Source of the DNA: Candidatus Mediterraneibacter stercorigallinarum
GTDB taxonomy: Bacteria > Bacillota > Clostridia > Lachnospirales > Lachnospiraceae
DNA: 21,118 nucleotides
Assembly (NCBI GenBank): GCA_019116185.1
Contig: DXCD01000065.1
Span: 1 to 21,118 of the forward strand
Direction of reading: 5' to 3'
The position numbers and the translations under genes were made by a program. Under the pieces are notes generated by a model that was not told the origin of the DNA, ran no database searches, and saw nothing but the letters and a program-made list of their open reading frames with translations. This document shows, in pieces, positions 6,202 to 12,478 of the stretch (position 1 is its first letter; the number at the start of each line of letters is the position of its first letter).

Positions 6202-7532
6202 AGATAGCATTGCCAAGGAAAGTAATGATGATTATAAATAATCTCCAGCTTCACGGATACGAAGCCTATGCCGTGGGCGGATGCGTGAGGGATTCCATAC
6301 TGGCGAGGCGCCCGGAAGACTGGGACATCACCACGTCGGCGCATCCGGAGGAGATCAAGAAGCTTTTCCGCAGGACAGTGGATACGGGGATCGAACACGG
6401 GACGGTCACTGTTTTGCTCGGTAAAGATTCCTATGAAGTGACGACTTACCGGATCGACGGCGCGTACGAGGATGGCAGACACCCGAAAGAGGTCCGCTTT
6501 ACCAGCAGGCTGGAAGAAGACCTCCGGCGCCGGGATTTTACGATCAATGCAATGGCTTATAATGAAGAAGTGCGTCTGGTGGATGTGTTTGGCGGGATGA
6601 AAGATTTAAATCATCATCTCATCCGCTGCGTGGGAGATCCCAGGGAGCGGTTCTCCGAGGATGCGCTGAGGATTCTGCGGGCGGTGCGCTTTTCCGCGCA
6701 GCTGAACTTCCCTATTGAGACGGAGACCGCGCAGGCTGTCAGGGAGCTTGCGCCCACTCTGGAAAAGATCAGTGCAGAACGGATACAGACAGAGCTTGTT
6801 AAGCTTCTCGTGTCTCCTCATCCGGAGCGGATCCAGGATGCATATGAACTGGGGATCACTAAGGTCATCCTGCCGGAATGGGATGACATGGCCGGGGTAG
6901 AGCAGAATACACCGCATCACAAATATGATGTGGCTCAGCATACGCTGCAAGCCCTGAAGAACGTGAAACGGGACAAGATCCTGCGCCTCACCATGCTGTT
7001 CCACGATATGGGGAAACCTGCGATGAGGACAACGGACGAGAACGGAAGGGATCATTTTAAGGGGCACGCGCTTGTGAGCGAGGAAATTGCAAGGAAGGTT
7101 ATGCGCAGGCTTAAATTTGATAATGACACTGTGAAAAAGGTGGCCCGTCTTGTGTGCTACCATGATTACCGCGTGGAGGCGACTCCGACGAATGTCCGGC
7201 GCGCCATGAACCGGATCGGGGTAGAGCTTTTCCCGTATTATCTTGCGGTGCGCATGGCGGATGCCAAGGCGCAGAGCGCATACAAGCGCCGGGAAAAGAT
7301 CGAGAACATTGTGGCCATGCGGCAGCTCTACCAGCAGGCGCTCTTAAATGAAGAGTGTGTCACGCTCCGGCAGCTCGCTGTCAGCGGAAAAGATCTCATG
7401 GAGCTGGGCATGCAGCCGGGGAGAGAACTGGGGAGCATGCTGAGTGAACTTCTGGAGTATGTGATTGATGATCCGACGAGAAATAAAAAAGAAATACTCT
7501 GCGGTTATGTAAAAGAAAAACTCGGTCTGTAA
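6198..7532 (+). CDS. cca: CCA-adding tRNA nucleotidyltransferase
   Basis: 444 residues. Class II nucleotidyltransferase that builds or repairs the CCA 3' end of tRNAs. Seen: head domain with GGCVRD (27-32), the catalytic pair in DWD (D41, D43), RRDFTINAMAYN (about 111-122) and the nucleotide-selecting ED/RxxR region ERFSEDALRILRAVRF; then an HD domain with LFHDMGK (H269, D270) and a second CYHDYRVE; and an RNA-binding tail. The HD domain is usual for bacterial CCA enzymes and confers phosphatase activity in some (E. coli). The poly(A) polymerase PcnB is an alternative, but the length and the HD domain favour CCA addition. The ATG overlaps the TGA of the preceding gene (ATGA at 6198-6201), which indicates translational coupling. 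Both tRNA genes in this window lack CCA. Confidence 0.93.
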   Translation: MKIALPRKVMMIINNLQLHGYEAYAVGGCVRDSILARRPEDWDITTSAHPEEIKKLFRRTVDTGIEHGTVTVLLGKDSYEVTTYRIDGAYEDGRHPKEVRFTSRLEEDLRRRDFTINAMAYNEEVRLVDVFGGMKDLNHHLIRCVGDPRERFSEDALRILRAVRFSAQLNFPIETETAQAVRELAPTLEKISAERIQTELVKLLVSPHPERIQDAYELGITKVILPEWDDMAGVEQNTPHHKYDVAQHTLQALKNVKRDKILRLTMLFHDMGKPAMRTTDENGRDHFKGHALVSEEIARKVMRRLKFDNDTVKKVARLVCYHDYRVEATPTNVRRAMNRIGVELFPYYLAVRMADAKAQSAYKRREKIENIVAMRQLYQQALLNEECVTLRQLAVSGKDLMELGMQPGRELGSMLSELLEYVIDDPTRNKKEILCGYVKEKLGL

Positions 7533-7561
7533 TCATACTCGGGCCGTCCCTCTCATAGATT
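7533..7561 (+). promoter_or_regulatory. candidate sigma-E promoter for the CotS-like gene
   Basis: TCATACT (7533-7539), a 14-nt spacer, then CATAGATT (7554-7561). This compares with the Bacillus sigma-E consensus KMATATT-N13-15-CATACAMT: six of seven and six of eight positions match. The 13-mer around the -10 recurs, with one change, upstream of yabP. It fits a mother-cell coat gene. Confidence 0.45.
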
Positions 7562-7580
7562 AGAATAACAGTTCAGGCGT

Positions 7581-7615
7581 GCCATGCCCGCCGGATCAGA
7601 ATCCGGAGGCATGGC
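7581..7615 (+). other. strong hairpin in the leader of the CotS-like gene
   Basis: GCCATGCC (7581-7588) pairs with GGCATGGC (7608-7615), and CCGGAT (7591-7596) pairs with ATCCGG (7601-7606), leaving a CAGA loop and a small internal bulge. There is no T-run after it, so it is unlikely to be an intrinsic terminator of cca. It lies between the candidate promoter and the start codon and would be in the 5' leader. Confidence 0.6.
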
Positions 7616-7661
7616 GCAAGGCTGGCTGGCATGATCAAAGAGAGTCTGACAGGGGGCGGCT

Positions 7662-8675
7662 ATGAGAGAAGAATACGAACTGGAAGTATTGGAACAGTAT
7701 AATATAGAAGTGAGAGGCACCCGAAGGATAAGGGGTGCGTTTTTTTGCGATACGAATGAAGGGACGATGCTGCTGAAAGAGACAAGGATATCCGGGCGGC
7801 GCGCCCTCTTGTTATATGAGGTGCTCAGCCGCATTGAAAAGAGAGGCAATGTAAAGGCGGACACACCGGTATTTACTAAGAGCGGAGACCTGCTTGCAAT
7901 GTCAAGAGAAGGCACGGTGTATATGCTGAAAAAATGGTACTCGGGGCGGGAGTGCGACATCCGTCAGGAGAGTGAGGTGCTGCGGGCGGCGGAGCGGCTT
8001 GCGCTGCTGCACAGGGAACTTGACGATGTGTCGTCAGAATGGCGCGCCGGCACATCGCCGGAGGGGCTTCCGGCAGGCAGGAATCCTGTGGATGAGATTA
8101 TGCGTCACAATAGAGAAATGAAAAAGGTGCGCTCCTTCATCCGCGGGCGGGTGGCGAAGAACGAGTTTGAGTATCTTTACCTGGAGAACTTTGAGAAAAT
8201 GTACGGCATGGCGGAAACGGTATTGCAGAAAATGCAGAGTTCCAGGTGCATGAATCTGTATCAGCATAGTGTTGCCCAAAGATGCATGACCCATGGCGAT
8301 TATAATTATCACAATCTGATTGTGTTAAAAGACGGGATGGCGGTGACGGGATTTGAGCATATAAGAACAGATATCCAGATGCATGACCTGTATTATTTTA
8401 TCAGAAAAGCAATGGAAAAGCATCGTTGGAAACAAAAAACAGGACAAAAAATTCTGGAAGCATATGAAGAGAAACGGCCGCTGTCAGAAGAGGAGAGAGA
8501 ATATCTCGGGCTTTCTCTCGCATATCCTGAAAAATTCTGGAAAACAGCCGGGTGTTATTATCATTCCAATAAAGCATGGATTCCGGAAAAATGCGTAGAA
8601 AAACTTAAGGTAGCAGTCCGCCAGTCAGAAGAGAAGAATCATTTCCTGGAGGAAGTATTTTCTTTAAAGATATAG
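7662..8675 (+). CDS. CotS-family spore coat protein, kinase-fold
   Basis: 337 residues of the CotS/YsxE/YutH type: aminoglycoside-phosphotransferase-like fold proteins associated with the spore coat. Seen: an N-lobe with RGAFFCDTNEGTMLLKE as the lysine-containing ATP-binding strand region, and a C-lobe with THGDYNYHN (H211-G-D213 to N218), the Brenner-type catalytic loop. Where active kinases carry the metal-binding DFE/DFG aspartate, this protein has TGFEH (G230), followed by QMHDLYYF. The glycine suggests weak or no kinase activity, common in coat proteins of this family. The ATG at 7662 follows a G-rich Shine-Dalgarno (GGGGGCGG, about 7652-7658). Expression in the mother cell during sporulation is suggested by the sigma-E-like promoter at 7533. 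No terminator is evident after it; the next promoter begins 11 nt downstream. Confidence 0.8.
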   Translation: MREEYELEVLEQYNIEVRGTRRIRGAFFCDTNEGTMLLKETRISGRRALLLYEVLSRIEKRGNVKADTPVFTKSGDLLAMSREGTVYMLKKWYSGRECDIRQESEVLRAAERLALLHRELDDVSSEWRAGTSPEGLPAGRNPVDEIMRHNREMKKVRSFIRGRVAKNEFEYLYLENFEKMYGMAETVLQKMQSSRCMNLYQHSVAQRCMTHGDYNYHNLIVLKDGMAVTGFEHIRTDIQMHDLYYFIRKAMEKHRWKQKTGQKILEAYEEKRPLSEEEREYLGLSLAYPEKFWKTAGCYYHSNKAWIPEKCVEKLKVAVRQSEEKNHFLEEVFSLKI

Positions 8676-8685
8676 AAGAGTTTTG

Positions 8686-8714
8686 TTGCCGTCCGGGCAG
8701 AAACATGGTATATT
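8686..8714 (+). promoter_or_regulatory. promoter of the phosphohexomutase gene
   Basis: TTGCCG (8686-8691), a 17-nt spacer and TATATT (8709-8714) preceded by TGG (extended -10). It lies about 65 nt before the chosen start codon. Confidence 0.65.
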
Positions 8715-8778
8715 AGAACTGGATTTATTTGTGATTTTGTACAAAAAAATCAATAAAAAGACAGTAGGAGTGGTAAAA

Positions 8779-10461
8779 ATGTATCAGGAAGAGTATAAGC
8801 GTTGGATGGCAGCGGATCTGGAAGACGCAGATCTGAAACCGGAACTGGCAAGGATCGAAGGAAAAGACGAAGAGATCAAAGAACGATTTGCAGTCTCACT
8901 GAAGTTCGGGACCGCAGGACTGCGCGGCGTGCTCGGCGCAGGGACGAACCGCATGAATATCTATGTAGTGCGCCAGGCGACACAGGGACTTGCAAACTGG
9001 GTAAAGACACAGGGCGGCACACAGACCGTGGCGATCAGCTATGACAGCCGTCTGAAGAGCGATGTATTTGCAAAGACAGCGGCAGGCGTGCTGGCGGCCA
9101 ATGGGATCAAAGTGAGAATTTATGACGCTCTGATGCCTGTACCGGCACTTTCCTTTGCAACACGCTATTACAACTGTAATGCCGGAATAATGGTGACCGC
9201 TTCCCATAATCCTGCAAAATATAATGGCTATAAAGCGTACGGGCCGGACGGATGCCAGATGACAGACGACGCGGCGGCGATTGTATATGACGAGATCCAG
9301 AAGACAGATGTGCTGACAGGCGCGGAATATATGTCTTTTGCACAGGGCGTGGAGGATGGTCTGATCCGTTTTGTGGGCGATGACTGCAAGCGCGCTCTCT
9401 ATGATGAGATCGAGTCCCGCCAGGTGCGTCCGGGTCTGTGCAGGACCGCAGGGCTGAAACTGGTGTACAGCCCGCTCAATGGTGCAGGACTGGTTCCGGT
9501 CACTCAGATTTTAAAGGATATCGGGGTGACAGATATCACGATTGTCCCGGACCAGGAATATCCGAACGGCTATTTTACCACATGCAGTTATCCGAATCCG
9601 GAGATCTTCGAGGCGCTGGAGCAGGGGCTGAACCTGGCGAAAGAGACTGGCGCGGACCTGATGCTGGCGACAGACCCGGATGCAGACCGCGTGGGAATCG
9701 CGATGAAATGCCCGGATGGTTCTTATGAGCTGGTAAGCGGAAATGAAGTGGGTGTGCTGCTCCTTGACTATATCTGCGCAGGACGTATCGAGAAAGGAAC
9801 AATGCCGGAGAATCCGGTAGCAGTGAAGTCGATTGTGTCCACGCCTCTCGCTGACGCGGTGGCAGAACACTATGGAGTAGAGCTTCGCAGCGTCCTGACA
9901 GGGTTCAAGTGGATTGGCGACCAGATCGCACAGCTGGAGGAGGCAGGCGAAGTAGACCGCTTTATCTTCGGATTCGAGGAGAGCTACGGATATCTCGCAG
10001 GACCGTATGTGCGTGACAAGGACGCGGTGATCGGTTCCATGCTGATCTGCGAGATGGCGGCATATTACAGGAGTATCGGAAGCTCCTTGAAGCAGAGAAT
10101 GGAAGAGATCTACGCGCAGTATGGGCGTTATCTTAATAAGGTGGACAGCTTTGAGTTCCCGGGCCTGAGCGGCATGGACAAGATGGCAGGCATCATGCAG
10201 AAGCTTCGCAGCGAACCGCTCACTGAGGTCGCAGGATACAAAGTAACGTCAGTGGCAGATTACCAGAAGCCGGAGGAGACCGGTCTCCCGGTGGCGAATG
10301 TGCTGATCTACAAGCTGGAAAATAACGCGACTGTTATCATCCGTCCTTCAGGAACAGAGCCGAAGATCAAAATCTACTACACAACGCTGGGCAAAGACCT
10401 CGCAGAGGCACAGGCCGAGAAAGACAAACTCGCAGAGGCGTTGAAACCTGTGATGGAATAA
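8779..10461 (+). CDS. pgcA: alpha-D-phosphohexomutase (phosphoglucomutase/phosphomannomutase)
   Basis: 560 residues. Interconverts glucose-1-phosphate and glucose-6-phosphate (or the mannose equivalents), linking glycolysis to nucleotide sugars and glycogen. The four family regions are present: GIMVTASHNP with the phosphoserine S142, the Mg-binding loop DPDADR, sugar-binding FGFEESYGY, and phosphate-binding RPSGTEPKIKIYY near the C-terminus. Length and motifs fit the PgcA/YhxB group of Firmicutes, where phosphoglucomutase is the usual activity; substrate preference cannot be read from sequence. The frame is open from 8683, but the ATG at 8779 is chosen: AGGAG at 8766-8770 is 8 nt upstream, and the extra 32 residues would be translated from the promoter region. 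The downstream GH13 hydrolase at 17810 would feed glucose into the same pathway, but they are not linked transcriptionally. Confidence 0.92.
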   Translation: MYQEEYKRWMAADLEDADLKPELARIEGKDEEIKERFAVSLKFGTAGLRGVLGAGTNRMNIYVVRQATQGLANWVKTQGGTQTVAISYDSRLKSDVFAKTAAGVLAANGIKVRIYDALMPVPALSFATRYYNCNAGIMVTASHNPAKYNGYKAYGPDGCQMTDDAAAIVYDEIQKTDVLTGAEYMSFAQGVEDGLIRFVGDDCKRALYDEIESRQVRPGLCRTAGLKLVYSPLNGAGLVPVTQILKDIGVTDITIVPDQEYPNGYFTTCSYPNPEIFEALEQGLNLAKETGADLMLATDPDADRVGIAMKCPDGSYELVSGNEVGVLLLDYICAGRIEKGTMPENPVAVKSIVSTPLADAVAEHYGVELRSVLTGFKWIGDQIAQLEEAGEVDRFIFGFEESYGYLAGPYVRDKDAVIGSMLICEMAAYYRSIGSSLKQRMEEIYAQYGRYLNKVDSFEFPGLSGMDKMAGIMQKLRSEPLTEVAGYKVTSVADYQKPEETGLPVANVLIYKLENNATVIIRPSGTEPKIKIYYTTLGKDLAEAQAEKDKLAEALKPVME

Positions 10462-10504
10462 GGAGGCTGAACGGCGCAGGAGCTGTAAAAAACGACGAAA
10501 AATC

Positions 10505-10533
10505 TTGACAAAGCCCGATGAAACCGTTATAAC
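10505..10533 (+). promoter_or_regulatory. hup promoter, near consensus
   Basis: A perfect TTGACA at 10505-10510, a 17-nt spacer and TATAAC at 10528-10533. It should start transcription near 10540, giving a leader of about 90 nt before hup. This is the strongest-looking promoter in the window, in keeping with the high expression of HU. Confidence 0.85.
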
Positions 10534-10540
10534 AGTACAT

Positions 10541-10580
10541 AAAGGCGGAATATTGCGGTCGACCGGGCGTATTCCCCTTT
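10541..10580 (+). other. 5'-terminal hairpin of the hup mRNA
   Basis: AAAGG-C-GGAATA at 10541-10552 pairs with TATTCCCCTTT at 10570-10580 (one bulged C). The loop region contains the palindrome GGTCGACC (10557-10564). It would form right at the predicted 5' end of the transcript and could stabilise it or control translation. Confidence 0.5.
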
Positions 10581-10631
10581 GAAAATCAGAATAAAATTGT
10601 ATGCAGGTACAATAAAGAGGAGGATTTACCT

Positions 10632-10904
10632 ATGAACAAAACAGAACTTATCGCAGCAATTGCAGAAAAGGCAGAAATTTCTAAGAAAGATTCTGAGAAA
10701 GCGTTAAAGGCTTTTGTCGACGTCGTAACAGAGCAGCTTAAGAATGACGATAAAGTTCAGCTTGTAGGCTTTGGAACATTTGAAGTAAGCAAGAGAGCCG
10801 CAAGAGAGGGAAGAAACCCGCAGACAGGAAAGACAATGAAGATCGCAGCCTGCAAGGCTCCGAAGTTCAAAGCAGGAAAAGCATTAAAGGATGCTATCAA
10901 CTAA
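10632..10904 (+). CDS. hup: HU-family DNA-binding protein
   Basis: 90 residues, the standard length for HU. Nucleoid-associated histone-like protein that binds and bends DNA as a dimer. Seen: MNKTELIAAIAEKAEISKKDSEKALKAF helix pair, VQLVGFGTFEV core strands, the RNPQTGK DNA-intercalating arm tip with its proline, and the C-terminal PKFKAGKALKDAIN. Strong AGGAGG at 10617-10623 precedes the ATG. It is monocistronic: a near-consensus promoter lies upstream and a terminator follows at 10939. HU genes next to rqcP/yabO in this order are common in Clostridia. Confidence 0.97.
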   Translation: MNKTELIAAIAEKAEISKKDSEKALKAFVDVVTEQLKNDDKVQLVGFGTFEVSKRAAREGRNPQTGKTMKIAACKAPKFKAGKALKDAIN

Positions 10905-10938
10905 TTGCGTCTTACATTTAAGATAAAAGAATGGACAG

Positions 10939-10976
10939 GCACTTGCGATGCAGATTAGCGTCGCAGGTGCTTTTTG
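10939..10976 (+). terminator. Rho-independent terminator after hup
   Basis: A 10-bp stem GCACTTGCGA (10939-10948) with TCGCAGGTGC (10961-10970), one G-U pair, followed by TTTTT. Confidence 0.85.
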
Positions 10977-11024
10977 TGATATACAGGATAAAAGAGGCTC
11001 GGACCTCGGAAGGAGGACAAGGAA

Positions 11025-11264
11025 ATGCGTTTGGATAAATTTCTGAAGGTGTCCCGTCTGATCAAGAGACGGACCGTGGCGAATGAGGCGTGTGACGCGG
11101 GGCGCGTCATGGTCAATGACAGGCCGGCAAAAGCATCGGTACAGGTCAAGCCCGGTGATGTGATCGAGATCGGTTTCGGCACGAAGACCGTGAAGGTGGA
11201 AGTGCTGGCTGTCCAGGAGACAACGAAAAAAGAGGACGCAAAGGATTTGTTTAAATATCTTTAG
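11025..11264 (+). CDS. rqcP: S4-domain ribosome quality control factor RqcP
   Basis: 79 residues, almost wholly an S4 RNA-binding domain: MRLDKFLKVSRLIKRRTVANEAC and the second half VKPGDVIEIGFGTKTVKVEVL. It belongs to the YabO/RqcP (Hsp15-like) family. In Bacillus RqcP binds stalled 50S subunits with RqcH and promotes C-terminal alanine tailing of the nascent chain. AGGAGG at 11011-11016 is 8 nt from the ATG. The position immediately before yabP, yabQ and divIC matches Bacillus yabO and supports the identification. No promoter was recognised between the hup terminator and this gene. Confidence 0.9.
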   Translation: MRLDKFLKVSRLIKRRTVANEACDAGRVMVNDRPAKASVQVKPGDVIEIGFGTKTVKVEVLAVQETTKKEDAKDLFKYL

Positions 11265-11293
11265 GAATAAATAGAAACAACCTCTCATATATT
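11265..11293 (+). promoter_or_regulatory. candidate sigma-E promoter for yabP-yabQ
   Basis: GAATAAA (11265-11271), a 14-nt spacer and CATATATT (11286-11293), against sigma-E consensus KMATATT-N13-15-CATACAMT. The -10 is embedded in CCTCTCATATATT, one base different from the element upstream of the CotS-like gene. yabP and yabQ are sporulation genes of the mother cell in Bacillus, which agrees. Confidence 0.5.
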
Positions 11294-11319
11294 TAAAAGC
11301 AGAGTGGGAGGGAGTGCGG

Positions 11320-11604
11320 ATGGAAGAACAGCGTATCGCAAAGGTACATAAACTTGTAGTCAGCAACAGGAAGACAGCCATGGTGACAGGGGTGCTCGAT
11401 GTCCTATCTTTTGACCTGAATGAGATCCTGCTGGAGACCGAGCAGGGAATGCTGATGGTAAAGGGGACAGATCTGCATGTGAACAGGCTGAGCGTGGAAA
11501 AGGGAGAGGTGGATCTCTCGGGAAGCATCGACAGTATCGCGTATTCTAATATCTCACAGGCAGGAAAGCCGAATGAAAGCTTTCTGTCAAAGCTGTTTAA
11601 GTAG
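11320..11604 (+). CDS. yabP: sporulation protein YabP
   Basis: 94 residues. YabP/YqfC-family protein; in Bacillus it is required for sporulation, with a role in the mother cell whose molecular function is not settled. Family-like features are the beta-rich core with HKLVVSNRKTAMVTGVLDVLSFDLNEILLETEQGMLMVKGTDLHV, ending with a GEVDLSGSIDSIAYS strand. A GTG at 11314 is in frame, but GGAGG at 11308-11312 would be only 1 nt from it; the ATG at 11320 has 7-nt spacing and is preferred. It ends 6 nt before yabQ, so the two are co-transcribed. Confidence 0.88.
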   Translation: MEEQRIAKVHKLVVSNRKTAMVTGVLDVLSFDLNEILLETEQGMLMVKGTDLHVNRLSVEKGEVDLSGSIDSIAYSNISQAGKPNESFLSKLFK

Positions 11605-11610
11605 GCGGTT

Positions 11611-11964
11611 ATGATACTTGGAATCGGAACAGAGGCATGCGTCTTTCTCTATGCCGGTCTGTCGGGCATGACTGTAATGTTTGGCTATGAACTTCTGCGG
11701 TGTTTCAGGAAACTGGTCCCCCATAATTTTCGCACTGTGGGGGTGGAAGATCTTCTTTTCTGGACCGGAGCCAGCGGTTATATTTTCAGCAGGATGTATG
11801 AGGCGACATTCGGAAGCATCCGGTGGTTTTTTCTGCTGGGTCTTGGCGTGGGAGCGGGGGCAGGGTATCTTTTCCTGCGCGCTGCTGCGGCACTCTTTTT
11901 AAAAGTAGAGAAAATCTTTTCAGGAAGGAAGAAAAGCCTTGAAAAATTAGAAAAAAGCAGATAG
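11611..11964 (+). CDS. yabQ: spore cortex membrane protein YabQ
   Basis: 117 residues. YabQ-family integral membrane protein needed for spore cortex assembly in Bacillus, located in the mother-cell and forespore membranes. Hydrophobic segments are seen at about 7-25, 47-62 and 70-95, followed by a basic lysine-rich tail (SGRKKSLEKLEKSR). The conserved start region GTEACVFLYAGLSGMTVMFGYELLR and the position after yabP support the call. The Shine-Dalgarno is weak (only GGCGG before the ATG), so translation probably depends on yabP. Confidence 0.85.
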   Translation: MILGIGTEACVFLYAGLSGMTVMFGYELLRCFRKLVPHNFRTVGVEDLLFWTGASGYIFSRMYEATFGSIRWFFLLGLGVGAGAGYLFLRAAAALFLKVEKIFSGRKKSLEKLEKSR

Positions 11965-12021
11965 AATATTGTTTAATAACGGGGAGTAAAAAATACAGAT
12001 TGATAAGCAGGGTGAGTAAGT

Positions 12022-12357
12022 ATGAAGACGAAACAGCAGTCAGCAGTCAGGGAGAAAGACAGGAAGAAGAACGCCAGGCTCAGGCAGCATAAGAGGAGCG
12101 TGCTTCTGATCTGCATGATTCTTGTAGCCCTTTCGGGAGTGCTGGCAGTCAGTTCAATAAGACTGCATGCCAAAAATGCACAATATAAGGCGCAGGAAGA
12201 GGAACTTGAGAGGCAGATCAAAGAAGAAGAGCAGCGCGCAAAAGAAGTAGAAGAATTTGAAGAGTACGTCAAGACAGACGATTATATCAAGGAGACCGCA
12301 GAAGAGAAGCTGGGGCTTGTCGATCCGAACGAGATCGTATTTAAGCCGGCGGAGTAA
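12022..12357 (+). CDS. divIC: FtsB/DivIC-family cell division protein
   Basis: 111 residues. Bitopic septum protein that joins DivIB/FtsQ and FtsL in the divisome. Seen: a basic cytoplasmic N-terminus (1-25), one membrane span (about 26-46, LLICMILVALSGVLAV), a charged extracellular coiled coil (about 48-78), then the conserved VKTDDYIKETAEEKLGLVDPNEIVFKP of this family. GGGTGAG a few nt upstream of the ATG serves as ribosome-binding site. The place after yabPQ and before spoIIE is as in Bacillus. The transcription unit is closed by the terminator at 12396. Confidence 0.9.
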   Translation: MKTKQQSAVREKDRKKNARLRQHKRSVLLICMILVALSGVLAVSSIRLHAKNAQYKAQEEELERQIKEEEQRAKEVEEFEEYVKTDDYIKETAEEKLGLVDPNEIVFKPAE

Positions 12358-12395
12358 GCAGCAGGATCAAAATTAAAGACAGTGAATTACGAATG

Positions 12396-12430
12396 AAGAC
12401 TCCGGGAGAGATTCCCCGGGGTCTTTGTTT
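12396..12430 (+). terminator. Rho-independent terminator after divIC
   Basis: An 11-bp stem (12396-12406 with 12415-12425, one G-U), loop AGAGATTC, tail TTTGTTT. It overlaps the first in-frame ATG of the next ORF (12425), which is one reason to place the spoIIE-like start further down. Confidence 0.85.
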
Positions 12431-12478
12431 ATGTCAGCGGAATACCGCTGCATCTGGCACAGAAAGGGCGATAATAGT

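Noticed and set aside
8683..8778. Longer N-terminus for the phosphohexomutase
   Set aside because: It would cover the promoter at 8686-8714 and has no ribosome-binding site.
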